Of a stretch of DNA of 64,000 nt, positions 43,726-52,778 are shown piece after piece (position 1 is the first letter of the stretch; each line of letters starts with the position of its first letter). Source of the stretch: Rs1 sp038900335 (GTDB taxonomy: Bacteria > Pseudomonadota > Gammaproteobacteria > Pseudomonadales > Balneatricaceae). Below the pieces are notes generated by a model. It searched no databases, was not told the DNA's origin, and saw only the letters and a list, made by a program, of their open reading frames with translations. The translations under genes were made by a program, and so were the position numbers. The stretch spans positions 124,001 through 188,000 of the forward strand of contig JBBMRB010000006.1 of assembly GCA_038900335.1 (NCBI GenBank). Reading direction: 5' to 3'.

Positions 43726-44481
43726 ATGAAAGTACTGGTCCCTGTTAAAAGAGTTATTGATGCTAACGTTAAAGCTCGCGTTAAAGCTGACAACTCAGAT
43801 GTTGAACTAAACAATGTAAAAATGGCACTTAACCCATTTTGCGAAATCGCTGTAGAAGAGGCGATACGTTTAAAAGAGCAAGGCATTGTCGAAGAAATCA
43901 TTGTTGTCAGTGTTGGTGAGCAAAGCTGTCAAGAGCAGCTGCGTACAGCACTAGCTTTAGGTGCTGATCGTGCAATTCATGTGCAAGCAGCGGCGACAAC
44001 TGAGCCACTAGCCATTGCTAAAATACTCAATATTTTAATGACCAAGGAAGATTGCAAGCTCGCCATATTAGGTAAGCAGTCTATCGATGCAGATAACAAC
44101 CAAACGGGCCAAATGCTCGCGGCATTAGCGAATATGCCACAGGCAACTTTTGCATCAAAAATCACCTTTAACGAGTCGGCAACTCAAGTCAATGTGACTC
44201 GTGAAATAGACGGCGGCTTACAAACCATTGCCATGGATTTACCGTGCGTTATCACCGCAGATTTACGCTTAAACGAGCCACGCTTTGCCTCACTACCTAA
44301 TATTATGAAAGCCAAGCGCAAGCCATTAGAAAAACTGACTAGCGAAGAGCTCGGTGTCGATGTCACACCACGCACAACGTTATTAAGTGTTACGCCACCA
44401 GCGCAGCGAGAGCCCGGTATTATTGTCAATAGTGTCGATGAGCTGGTTAGCAAACTTAAATTTGAAGCGGGAGTTCTTTAA
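43726..44481 (+). CDS. etfB: Electron transfer flavoprotein beta subunit
   Basis: AMP-binding subunit of ETF, 251 residues. Opening MKVLVPVKRVIDANVKARVK, ALNPFCEIAVEEAIRLKE and GKQSIDADNNQTGQMLAAL are diagnostic. GAGG lies seven bases before the ATG. ETF takes electrons from acyl-CoA and from dimethylglycine/sarcosine dehydrogenases and passes them to ETF-ubiquinone oxidoreductase. Its location at the head of the cluster containing such a dehydrogenase suggests it serves that enzyme. Confidence 0.95.
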   Translation: MKVLVPVKRVIDANVKARVKADNSDVELNNVKMALNPFCEIAVEEAIRLKEQGIVEEIIVVSVGEQSCQEQLRTALALGADRAIHVQAAATTEPLAIAKILNILMTKEDCKLAILGKQSIDADNNQTGQMLAALANMPQATFASKITFNESATQVNVTREIDGGLQTIAMDLPCVITADLRLNEPRFASLPNIMKAKRKPLEKLTSEELGVDVTPRTTLLSVTPPAQREPGIIVNSVDELVSKLKFEAGVL

Positions 44482-44482
44482 T

Positions 44483-45451
44483 ATGAGCCACTCAATTTTA
44501 GTCGTCGCTGATCACGACAACACACAACTTAACAGTGCGACTCTTTCAACACTGCAGGCAGCGGCGCAAATAAAAGCACTAACAGGCTCACCTATTAGCT
44601 TACTAATCGCGGGGTTTAACTGCTCAGCAGTGAGCGAGGCTGGCAGTAAAATTTCTGAAGTTGATCATATTATTTACGCCGATAATAGCGTCTTAAATCA
44701 TCATTTAGCTGAGAATATAGCAGCGCTAGTATTAGATTTAGTGCCAGATAAAGCCAACGCAGAACAAACGTTTAGCCACATTTTAGCACCGGCGACAACC
44801 ACCGGTAAAAACATATTACCTAGAGTTGCAGCACTGCTAGATTGCTCGCAAATTTCTGAAATTATAGCAGTGCAAAGCCAAGATATTTTTGTGCGCCCGA
44901 TCTATGCAGGCAATGCGCTTGCCAAAGTACAGAGCAACGATAAAGTAAAAGTCATGAGTGTGCGTGCCAGTGCTTTTGAAGCGGTTAATATTACCGGCGG
45001 CTGCGCCACAATCAATACATTACAAACAGTAACAGATACAGCACAAGTACGTTTCATTAGTGAAGATAACAAGGTGTCTGATCGTATTGAGTTGAGCAGT
45101 GCCAGCGCCATTATTTCAGGTGGGCGTGGCATGCAAAACTCTGAAAACTTCGCCATGCTTGAGCGAGTTGCCGACAAAATTGGCGCCGCGGTCGGTGCCT
45201 CGCGTGCCGCTGTTGATGCAGGTTTTGTCTGCAATGATATGCAAGTGGGACAGACAGGAAAAATTGTCGCACCTGATCTTTATATTGCCGTCGGTATCTC
45301 TGGCGCCATCCAACATTTAGCCGGCATGAAAGATTCCAAAGTCATTGTTGCTATTAATAAAGATGAAGAAGCCCCTATTTTTGGTGTTGCTGATTACGGT
45401 TTAGTTGCCGATTTATTTGAAGCTGTACCACAACTAGAACAACAACTTTAA
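44483..45451 (+). CDS. etfA: Electron transfer flavoprotein alpha subunit
   Basis: FAD-binding subunit of ETF, 322 residues from the ATG at 44483 (MSHSILVVADHD), one base after the etfB stop; GGGAG lies upstream. An earlier frame start inside etfB is an extension artefact. C-terminal FAD motifs are intact: ISGGRGM, GASRAAVDAGF, VGQTGKIVAPDLYIAVGISGAIQHLAG and INKDEEAPIF. It forms a heterodimer with EtfB. Confidence 0.95.
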   Translation: MSHSILVVADHDNTQLNSATLSTLQAAAQIKALTGSPISLLIAGFNCSAVSEAGSKISEVDHIIYADNSVLNHHLAENIAALVLDLVPDKANAEQTFSHILAPATTTGKNILPRVAALLDCSQISEIIAVQSQDIFVRPIYAGNALAKVQSNDKVKVMSVRASAFEAVNITGGCATINTLQTVTDTAQVRFISEDNKVSDRIELSSASAIISGGRGMQNSENFAMLERVADKIGAAVGASRAAVDAGFVCNDMQVGQTGKIVAPDLYIAVGISGAIQHLAGMKDSKVIVAINKDEEAPIFGVADYGLVADLFEAVPQLEQQL

Positions 45452-45486
45452 TGTCGTAGATGTCTTAAAGCATCTATAAAGCCCAA

Positions 45487-45515
45487 AGCCTAACTCAAAC
45501 AACGGTTGTTAGGCT
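45487..45515 (+). other. Hairpin between etfA and purU
   Basis: AGCCTAAC / GTTAGGCT (45487-45494, 45508-45515) is a perfect 8-bp stem with 13-base loop holding a second palindrome (AACAAC-G-GTTGTT partly overlapping). It has no U-tract, so it is more likely a transcript-processing or attenuation structure than a terminator. Confidence 0.5.
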
Positions 45516-45534
45516 CAGCCCCTTGGAGTAGAAA

Positions 45535-46389
45535 ATGAACACGACCTATCGTCTGATTCTAGATTGCCCTGATAAAATAGGCATCATCACAAAAGTTGGC
45601 GAAGTGATTACCAATCATGGTGGCTGGATCAGTGAAGCAACACATCATTCTGATGAAGAAAGTAATTGGTTTTTTTCTCGCTTTGAAATCAAAGCTAGTT
45701 CTTTATCCCTAAGTTGTAGTGAATTAGAAGCGCAGCTTTTACCCTTAAAAGAGCTATACCAAATGAATATGTCATTGGTTGATACCTCTATTAACAAAAA
45801 AGTAGTGTTAATGGCCAGTAAAGGCAGCCACTGTTTATCAGACTTACTTGATCGCTGGAAAAGCGGTGATTTACATTGTGATATTTCATGTGTCGTCTCT
45901 AATCACACCGATATGCAAGGCTTAGTCGAGTGGTATGGCATTCCTTTTCATCATGTTGCGATAGATAAAGATAATAAAGCCGCTGGCTTTGCACAAACCG
46001 AAGCCGTGGTCGATCAGTATCAAGCAGATTGCATTGTGCTGGCCCGCTATATGCAAATTTTACCGCAGGCGTTATGTGAAAAGTATCGCCACAAAGTCAT
46101 TAATATTCACCACAGTTTTTTACCATCATTTATCGGTGCTAAGCCTTACCACCAAGCTTCTCGTCGCGGTGTAAAACTCATTGGCGCCACCTGTCATTAT
46201 GTGACAGAACAGCTCGATGAAGGCCCAATTATTGATCAAGATGTGGTACGTGTAAATCATGGTGATAAAGTCGATGATCTTGTTAGGTTAGGTAAGGATG
46301 TTGAAAAAACGGTATTAGCTCGCGGTTTGCGTTATCACATTGAAGATCGCGTGCTAGTACACGGTAATAAAACAGTCGTCTTTGGATAA
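45535..46389 (+). CDS. purU: Formyltetrahydrofolate deformylase
   Basis: Hydrolyses 10-formyl-THF to formate and THF. 284 residues: an N-terminal ACT domain (LILDCPDKIGIITKVGEV) and a formyltransferase-type catalytic domain with INIHHSFLPSFIGAKPYHQA and GATCHYVTEQLDEGPIIDQD, holding the His and Asp of the active site. GGAG lies six bases upstream. In this cluster it would release the carbon from demethylation as formate and regenerate free THF. Confidence 0.94.
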   Translation: MNTTYRLILDCPDKIGIITKVGEVITNHGGWISEATHHSDEESNWFFSRFEIKASSLSLSCSELEAQLLPLKELYQMNMSLVDTSINKKVVLMASKGSHCLSDLLDRWKSGDLHCDISCVVSNHTDMQGLVEWYGIPFHHVAIDKDNKAAGFAQTEAVVDQYQADCIVLARYMQILPQALCEKYRHKVINIHHSFLPSFIGAKPYHQASRRGVKLIGATCHYVTEQLDEGPIIDQDVVRVNHGDKVDDLVRLGKDVEKTVLARGLRYHIEDRVLVHGNKTVVFG

Positions 46390-46515
46390 TGACTAACAAG
46401 AATTAGCAGATAGGCTTAAGCAGCCTAAAGAAATATAAAACAACAATATTAATCATTGTTTGCAGCCACTATTAAGAATAGGCAAACAGCAAATTATTAA
46501 ACTCTGGAGTTTAAC

Positions 46516-48966
46516 ATGGCACCCACCCTTCCTAAGTCAGCACAAGTTGTTATTGTCGGCGGCGGCGTTATTGGTTGTAGCGTAGCGTACCACCTAACAA
46601 AACTAGGTTTTAGCGATGTAGTATTGCTTGAGCGTCGCCAATTAACCTGCGGCACCACTTGGCATGCTGCAGGCTTAGTGCCCACATTAAGAGCAACCTA
46701 TAACATGTCAATGCTGGCTAATTATAGTGCCAGCTTGTATGAACAACTTGAAGCAGAGACAGGTCAAGCCACCGGTTTTGTACGTAACGGCTCGCTTACT
46801 ATCGCGACCAACCAAGAACGTTTGAGTGAGTTAAAGCGTGGCGCTTCAATGGCTAAAGTAGCAGGTTTTCCATGTGATGTTATCAACGCCGAGCAAGCTA
46901 AAGATTTATGGCCACTGCTCAATGTTGACGATGTACTTGGTGCGATACATTTACCAATGGATGGCGTCACTAACCCTGTTGATGTAACCCAAGCTTTAGC
47001 GAAAGGTGCGCGTATGGGTGGCGCTAAAATCATTGAAGGCGTTAAAGTCTTAGATATGAAAATTAGCGATGGCAGAGCCGCGGGCGTTATTACCGAGCAA
47101 GGTGATATTGATGCTGAATATGTTGTCAATTGTTCTGGCATGTGGGCTCGTGAATTTGGTCGCAAGGCTGGTGTTAGCGTACCTTTACACGCAGCTGAGC
47201 ACTTTTATGTTGTCACTGAAAACATCCCAGAGCTAAAGCACGGCCTACCTACCTTACGCGATATGGATGGTTACTGTTATTACAAGGAAGACGCAGGTAA
47301 ATTACTGGTCGGTATGTTCGAGCCTCACGCTAAACCTTGGGGCATGAAAGGCATTCCAGAAGATTTTTTCTTTGATCAACTACCCGATGACTTCGAACAC
47401 TTAGAGCCTTATCTAGAAGCGGCCATGCACCGCTTGCCAATTTTGGAGCGCACCGGCTTACAACTCTTTTTTAATGGCCCTGAATCATTCACCCCAGATG
47501 ATCGCTACCACTTAGGCGAAGCGCCTGAGCTGCGTAACTATTTTGTAGCCGCTGGTTTTAACTCGGTCGGTATTCAAAGCGCGGGCGGTGCGGGCAAAAT
47601 GTTAGCGCAGTGGATTAAAGATGGCCATGCGCCACAAGACTTATGGGATGTTGATATCAAGCGTAACATGCCTTATCAATCGACCCAACGCTTCCTGCAA
47701 GAGCGCACCACAGAAACTCTAGGCCTGTTATATGAAACGCATTATCCTTTTAAACAATTCACCACAGCCAGAGGCGTGCGCCGCTCAGTATTGCATGATC
47801 AACTGAAAGCACAAGGCGCTGTTTTTGGCAGTGAGAACGGTTGGGAGCGAGCTAACTGGTTTGCCAATGAAGGGCAAAAAGCCGAATATGAATACTCCTT
47901 CGGTCGTCAAAATTGGTTTGATAACAACCGAGCGGAGCATCGTGCAGTACGTGAGCAAGTCGGTGTCATGGATCAGAGCTCATTTTCTAAGTACCAAGTA
48001 GAAGGCCCTGATGCGCTCACTTATCTGAACCGTATTTGTAGTAATAATATAGCCGTTGCTGTTGGCAAAATGGTTTACACCCAATGGTTAAATGAGCGTG
48101 GCGGTATTGAAGCGGATGTCACTGTCACACGCACTGGCGAGCAAAAGTTCTTAGTTGTCTCTGGCGCCGCTTGTCAAACGCGTGATATGCACTGGTTAAA
48201 TCGTAATAAAGCTGATGATGCGATGGTTGTTTTTACTGATATGACCTCGGCCTATGCGGTCATCACTATTATGGGGCCACGCTCAAGAGATACGCTGAGT
48301 AAATTATCTAATGCTGACTTATCTAACGAGGCCTTTCCCTTTGCCTGCTCACGTGAAATTGACGTCAATTACGCTATCGTTCGCGCCTCGCGAATTACTT
48401 ATGTTGGCGAGCTGGGATGGGAGCTATATATCCCGACCGAATTTGCACCTAGTGTTTATGATGCGATTTTTGAAGCGGGAGCTGAGTTTGCCATTAAGCC
48501 CTACGGCTATCATACAATGAACTCTTTACGAATGGAGAAATGCTATCGCCATTGGGGCCACGATATTACCGAAGAAGATACACCTTTAGAAGCTGGCCTA
48601 AGCTTTGCCTCTGATTTTGAAAAAGAAGGTGGCTTTATCGGTAAAGAAGCGCTACTAGAGCAAAAGAAAAAAACACCACTAAGCAAACGCTTTGTCGCTT
48701 TCTTATTTAGCGATCCTGAGCCTCTTTGTTATCACGAGGAGCCAATATATGCAGATGGAAAAATTATCGGCAGAACAACCGCTGGCATGTTTGGCCACAC
48801 CTTAGGTGGTACAGTTGCTATGGGCTATGTCGTCAATGAAGCGGGGGTCACTAAAGAGTGGTTAGATAATACGGTGTTTGAAATTGAAGTTGAGTGCGAA
48901 CGTTATCGTGTTACGCCATCGCTGCGCTCACTTTATGACCCAGCTATGGAAAAAATCAAATGCTAA
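46516..48966 (+). CDS. Dimethylglycine/sarcosine dehydrogenase-type FAD and folate enzyme
   Basis: 816 residues. The DAO domain (to ~370) has the FAD Rossmann motif VVIVGGGVIG and CGTTWHAAGL with His50, the residue covalently flavinylated in mammalian DMGDH. An FAO_M linker follows, then a GcvT-like THF-binding domain (about 430-710; LRMEKCYRHWGHDI) and GCV_T_C. Such enzymes demethylate dimethylglycine or sarcosine, giving methylene-THF and passing electrons to ETF. GGAG precedes the ATG. etfBA, purU and folD on the same strand support this. Which amine is used cannot be told from motifs. Confidence 0.85.
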   Translation: MAPTLPKSAQVVIVGGGVIGCSVAYHLTKLGFSDVVLLERRQLTCGTTWHAAGLVPTLRATYNMSMLANYSASLYEQLEAETGQATGFVRNGSLTIATNQERLSELKRGASMAKVAGFPCDVINAEQAKDLWPLLNVDDVLGAIHLPMDGVTNPVDVTQALAKGARMGGAKIIEGVKVLDMKISDGRAAGVITEQGDIDAEYVVNCSGMWAREFGRKAGVSVPLHAAEHFYVVTENIPELKHGLPTLRDMDGYCYYKEDAGKLLVGMFEPHAKPWGMKGIPEDFFFDQLPDDFEHLEPYLEAAMHRLPILERTGLQLFFNGPESFTPDDRYHLGEAPELRNYFVAAGFNSVGIQSAGGAGKMLAQWIKDGHAPQDLWDVDIKRNMPYQSTQRFLQERTTETLGLLYETHYPFKQFTTARGVRRSVLHDQLKAQGAVFGSENGWERANWFANEGQKAEYEYSFGRQNWFDNNRAEHRAVREQVGVMDQSSFSKYQVEGPDALTYLNRICSNNIAVAVGKMVYTQWLNERGGIEADVTVTRTGEQKFLVVSGAACQTRDMHWLNRNKADDAMVVFTDMTSAYAVITIMGPRSRDTLSKLSNADLSNEAFPFACSREIDVNYAIVRASRITYVGELGWELYIPTEFAPSVYDAIFEAGAEFAIKPYGYHTMNSLRMEKCYRHWGHDITEEDTPLEAGLSFASDFEKEGGFIGKEALLEQKKKTPLSKRFVAFLFSDPEPLCYHEEPIYADGKIIGRTTAGMFGHTLGGTVAMGYVVNEAGVTKEWLDNTVFEIEVECERYRVTPSLRSLYDPAMEKIKC

Positions 48967-49066
48967 TTGACTAGCAAGATACATGCGAGGCGGCGCTGTT
49001 TGCTGATTCGCATGTTCTCTAAGTCATGCCTCAGTTTTAGTCACTATGTATTAAGAGAGAAAAACA

Positions 49067-49915
49067 ATGTCTGCAATTATTCTCGATGGAAAATCTCTAG
49101 CGTTAGAGACAGAGCAACAGCTACAGCAAGTAGCAACACAACTGATAGCAAAAACGGGAGGTCGCACCCCCACTTTAGCGACTATTTTAGTGGGCGATGA
49201 CCCCTCTTCTGCGACTTACGTACAAATGAAAGTAAATGCATGCAAACGCGTAGGGATTGGCTCTAAAAGTATTAAAATGGGCAATGACACCACGACAGCA
49301 CAGCTGCTACAAGAAATAGAGCAACTCAATAATGATGAAGATGTGCATGGTATTTTATTACAACACCCAGTGCCGCAACAGATTGATGAACGAGCATGTT
49401 TCGATGCAATCAGCATTAGCAAAGATGTTGATGGCGTAACAACCTCAGGCTTTGGTTTAATGGCGATGGGCGAGCAAGCCTTTGGCTCAGCAACGCCTGC
49501 CGGCATCATGACACTGTTAAAGCACTACAACATTGCAACAAATGGCAAACACGCTGTCGTGGTTGGTCGCAGCCCTATTTTAGGCAAACCAATGGCCGCT
49601 ATGTTATTAAACGCGAATGCTACGGTAACTATTTGCCACTCGCGCACTGAGAATCTAGAGCAACATGTTGCTAAAGCAGATATTTTGGTCGGCGCCGTTG
49701 GCATACCTGAACTAATCAAAACACAGTGGATAAAACCTGGCGCTATCGTGGTTGATGCAGGCTATCATGCGGGAGGTATTGGCGATATTGAAAAAGCAGG
49801 GCTCGCTGAAAAATCATCAGCCTATACACCAGTACCTGGTGGCGTTGGACCAATGACAATTAGCGCGCTAATCAGCCAGACCTTAGCATCGGCGAGTATT
49901 AGCTTAAACACATAA
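49067..49915 (+). CDS. folD: Methylene-THF dehydrogenase / methenyl-THF cyclohydrolase
   Basis: Bifunctional NADP enzyme that oxidises 5,10-methylene-THF and hydrolyses methenyl-THF to 10-formyl-THF. 282 residues: YVQMKVNACKRVGI with the catalytic Tyr and Lys, DVDGVTTSGFG, VVGRSPILGKPMAAMLL and TPVPGGVGPMTI. The usual LPLP loop reads LLQHPVPQQ. It comes 100 bases after the dehydrogenase and completes the route methyl to methylene to formyl, before PurU. It may be a second, catabolic folD copy in the genome. Confidence 0.95.
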   Translation: MSAIILDGKSLALETEQQLQQVATQLIAKTGGRTPTLATILVGDDPSSATYVQMKVNACKRVGIGSKSIKMGNDTTTAQLLQEIEQLNNDEDVHGILLQHPVPQQIDERACFDAISISKDVDGVTTSGFGLMAMGEQAFGSATPAGIMTLLKHYNIATNGKHAVVVGRSPILGKPMAAMLLNANATVTICHSRTENLEQHVAKADILVGAVGIPELIKTQWIKPGAIVVDAGYHAGGIGDIEKAGLAEKSSAYTPVPGGVGPMTISALISQTLASASISLNT

Positions 49916-50110
49916 CACTGCAGCGCTTAACACAGGAAAAAATAGCGACTCATAATATGATTTATCTCGTTGTGGCGGTAAACGAAATTAAAATAGTAGA
50001 ACACTAGAAGCCTAAACTTTAAAGTAACGGCTGTACTCTTTTTCAAACTTAGCTGATTATTGTGCTGGATTTGGCTATAGTCAGTATTGTCATAAAGGAG
50101 GGAGCTAAAG

Positions 50111-50509
50111 ATGGATGATCAACAAGCGCGTCACTATATTTTGAGCAAACCTGAAGCCATTGAAGATTTCCCATTTGGCCCTGGTGTCAGTGTCTTTAAA
50201 ATAAAAGGTAAAATGTTTGCGACTCTTGGCTTAAAAGCCAAAGCTGGGCAAACTAAAATCACCGCCAGTATCAACTTAAAGTGCGACCCAGAGCAGGCAG
50301 TTATGCTGCGCGATATTTTTAGCGCTGTGATACCTGGCTATCACATGAATAAACGACACTGGAACACCGTCATTTTAGATACTACCATTCCTGCAGGGGA
50401 GATTGAGCGTATGATAGATCACTCTTATGGACTTGTCGTAAAAGCTATGACGAAAAAAACAAGAGAGTCATTGGCGTTACTTTATACACAGCAGCAGCTT
50501 TGTCAGTAG
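50111..50509 (+). CDS. MmcQ/YjbR family protein
   Basis: 132 residues of the MmcQ/YjbR family: a small CyaY-like fold, DNA-binding according to work on homologues. Family marks: HYILSKPEAIEDFPFG, FKIKGKMFATL, INLKCDPEQAVMLRD, IPGYHMNKRHWNTV and HSYGLVVKAMTKK. A strong Shine-Dalgarno AGGAGG lies nine bases before the ATG. Function in the cell is unknown. Confidence 0.88.
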   Translation: MDDQQARHYILSKPEAIEDFPFGPGVSVFKIKGKMFATLGLKAKAGQTKITASINLKCDPEQAVMLRDIFSAVIPGYHMNKRHWNTVILDTTIPAGEIERMIDHSYGLVVKAMTKKTRESLALLYTQQQLCQ

Positions 50510-50568
50510 CTCTAGTTTAAGATCACACCAATACTCTCTCAAAAAGGCTTTCGCCTAGGATATTCTGT

Positions 50569-50647
50569 TGATGCAACAGATCGACCACCTTGCTATTTTA
50601 AAGAAGTGATAGCTCAGGCAAGTGGTTAACCTTTTATTGTTGCATCA
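50569..50647. repeat. Spaced inverted repeat between mmcQ-like and 77-residue genes
   Basis: TGATGCAACA (50569-50578) and TGTTGCATCA (50638-50647) are perfect 10-base inverted repeats 59 bases apart. The left arm also lies inside a short hairpin CTGTTG-ATG-CAACAG. It sits in the gap between convergent genes. Confidence 0.6.
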
Positions 50648-50650
50648 GTA

Positions 50651-50884
50651 TTACCAAGCATTACCGCGAATCATAAGCTCTTTAGTGATCGTTGCTGTTT
50701 TAGCCGGTTTTAGCAAAGTATGCTGATAGTATGTTTGCCCAATATCTTCCTTACACTCTGATAGAGCTGGCACTTCGCACACTGCATATGCTGGCACGTG
50801 TTTTTTATCTAACATTTTAGCGAACACATCGGTGAATTCTGTTTTTAGATTATATTTTCTTAAGTTTAGATTTGAATAATTCAT
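50651..50884 (-). CDS. Small protein of unknown function, divergent to a LysR gene
   Basis: Not recognised. 77 residues start MNYSNLNLRKYNL at 50884, where AGGAG lies six bases upstream, a strong signal for translation. It has no signal peptide or membrane segment. It has two Cys (AVCEVPALSECKED) and a basic C-terminal third (LLKPAKTATITKELMIRG). It is divergent from the LysR-type regulator across 141 bases, the usual position of a LysR target. Confidence 0.6.
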   Translation of the reverse strand: MNYSNLNLRKYNLKTEFTDVFAKMLDKKHVPAYAVCEVPALSECKEDIGQTYYQHTLLKPAKTATITKELMIRGNAW

Positions 50885-51025
50885 GTCATTCTCCTTTCGC
50901 AATGCGCACTTTACATTTCGTCTTTGAATAGTTAAGTTAGGTGCTGGAATAATGCTATTGTTATCTTTCCCACTGTTACTGACAAATGATAAAAACTTCT
51001 TTCACTTAAGATATAGTTAATCGAT

Positions 51026-51976
51026 ATGGCTAGACAAATACCACTGACCGCACTTAAATTTTTCAGACAAGCAGCGAAGACACTCAGTTTTAAAACGGCG
51101 GCTGAGCAATTATTCGTCAGCCAAGCAGCCGTGAGCCAGCAAATAAAAAGCTTGGAGAGCCATCTCAATGTGAAATTATTCGAACGACTTAATCGTGAAG
51201 TCGTGCTGACAGAGCACGGGAAAAAATTATTGCCTTATGTCGAAAAAGGTTTTGAATCTTTAGAGGAAGGGTTAGCGAGCCTGGCGGATGATCCCAACCC
51301 AAATTTATTAACGATAACCACCTTGCCATCATTTGCGAGTCGCTGGTTAATGCCCAAGCTTTTTCATTTCCAAGAACTGCACCAAGGCATTAACATTCGC
51401 ATTTCTCCTTCCTTGAAAGTGGAGTCTTTGAGCAGCGGCGGCATAGATTTAGCGATACGTTATGGTAAAGGTGACTATCTTGGTTACCATTCCAAGCTAT
51501 TACACCATGATTACTTGTTACCAGTTTGCCACCCTAAACTCATTGATTTAAATAAAGATATTAAACAACAGGTATTAGATATCCCGCTACTGACTGATGA
51601 GGGAGTTGATATAGAGCAAGCTTGGCAGCCATTTATGGAGAAAGTCGGCATGTCATTAAATACTAAACTATCAAAATTACATGTCGGCGACTCCACTATG
51701 CTCATTGAGCCATTACTAGGCCGCCAGGGGATGTCTCTGCTTAGGTTTAGTTTGATTTATAAACTACTGGAGAGCGGCCAGCTTATTTGCCCGCTACCCT
51801 ATTATTTTCAATCGGGCTTTTCATACTACTTAGTGGCGCCTGAAAATCATTTCAACTACCCTAAAATAAAGAAATTTGAACGCTGGTTAAAGGATGAAAT
51901 GCGCGATATAAACAGCCATTGGCAAAGCTTTAGTGACGGTAAGCTACAGGAGGTAAGCGTTGAAATCAGGCGATAA
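51026..51976 (+). CDS. LysR-family transcriptional regulator, GcvA-like
   Basis: 316 residues. The N-terminal winged HTH (PLTALKFFRQAAKTLSFKTA, FVSQAAVSQQIKSLE) and substrate-binding domain (TTLPSFASRWLMPKLFHF; GGIDLAIRYGKGDY) match the GcvA subgroup. GcvA in E. coli controls glycine cleavage; a link to the nearby C1 genes is possible but unproven. The Shine-Dalgarno is weak. It is divergent from the 77-residue gene and convergent with cysQ, 19 bases apart. Confidence 0.9.
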   Translation: MARQIPLTALKFFRQAAKTLSFKTAAEQLFVSQAAVSQQIKSLESHLNVKLFERLNREVVLTEHGKKLLPYVEKGFESLEEGLASLADDPNPNLLTITTLPSFASRWLMPKLFHFQELHQGINIRISPSLKVESLSSGGIDLAIRYGKGDYLGYHSKLLHHDYLLPVCHPKLIDLNKDIKQQVLDIPLLTDEGVDIEQAWQPFMEKVGMSLNTKLSKLHVGDSTMLIEPLLGRQGMSLLRFSLIYKLLESGQLICPLPYYFQSGFSYYLVAPENHFNYPKIKKFERWLKDEMRDINSHWQSFSDGKLQEVSVEIRR

Positions 51977-51995
51977 ACAACAACGCTCTCATCCC

Positions 51996-52778
51996 TTAAG
52001 CCCAAAGCAATGGGCTTTCAGCACAGACAATAAAATGCGGATTTAATAAGGTGTTTCTGCTGTTGTAGCGCAAAGGCTGCAATGAAGGGTATTCTAACAC
52101 ACAGCCACCTGCCGCCTCTACAACCGCTTGAGCAGCGCCACTATCCCACTCACACGTTGGCGCTAGGCGCGGATAGACATCCGCAAGCCCCTGTGCGATG
52201 AGACAAAACTTTAAAGAGCTACCCATTGTTGCCAACTCAACACCACCAAAGCGCTGCAAATAGTTTTTGGTCTCTTCATTTTGATGGGTTCTACTCGCCA
52301 CTACTCGCCAGGTATCTTGCAATGCTGGCGTTCTAGCCACATAAATTTGTTCAATTAAACCATCACTTCCCTGGGTGAACGCACCTTGCTCACTCCCCCA
52401 GTACAACTGATCGAGCACTGGCGCATAAACGACGCCAAAAATGGCTTTACCATTATCAATTAGCGCGATATTAACGGTGAATTCACCATTGCGTGACACA
52501 AATTCTTTAGTGCCATCTAAAGGATCCACCAGCCAATATCTAGACCAACACAAACGATTGGCGATACTTTGCGCTGAGGATTCTTCAGATAGTATAGGGA
52601 TGTGAGGTGCTATCAATGCAAGCCCCGCACAAATTATTTGATGCGCAAGCGTATCCGCTTGAGTTAAAGGGCTATCATCGTCTTTGAAATCGACGTCAAA
52701 ATCAGAGTTATAAACATCTAATATTTTCTTACCTGCGCTCTTGGCCAGCGCGTTTATCTGCTCAATACCGTCAATCAA
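51996..52778 (-). CDS. cysQ: 3'(2'),5'-bisphosphate nucleotidase CysQ
   Basis: Inositol-monophosphatase-fold, Mg2+-dependent phosphatase that removes PAP from sulfate assimilation. The start is TTG at 52778, with AAGGAG six bases upstream, giving 260 residues (E. coli 246). Upstream in-frame codons lack such support. Motifs: DDSPLTQADTLAH, PILSEES, WLVDPLDGTKEF and CEWDSGAAQAVVEAAGG. AAGCCCA / TGGGCTT at 51998-52017 makes a short stem at its 3' end that may also end the LysR transcript. Confidence 0.93.
   Translation of the reverse strand: MIDGIEQINALAKSAGKKILDVYNSDFDVDFKDDDSPLTQADTLAHQIICAGLALIAPHIPILSEESSAQSIANRLCWSRYWLVDPLDGTKEFVSRNGEFTVNIALIDNGKAIFGVVYAPVLDQLYWGSEQGAFTQGSDGLIEQIYVARTPALQDTWRVVASRTHQNEETKNYLQRFGGVELATMGSSLKFCLIAQGLADVYPRLAPTCEWDSGAAQAVVEAAGGCVLEYPSLQPLRYNSRNTLLNPHFIVCAESPLLWA

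Noticed and set aside
44387..44482. Extended etfA start inside etfB
   Set aside because: The 96 extra bases lie in the etfB reading region; the ATG at 44483 directly follows the etfB stop and matches the family N-terminus.
44902..45234. Minus-strand ORF within etfA
   Set aside because: It is a shadow frame of a conserved gene, with no start signal or recognisable product.
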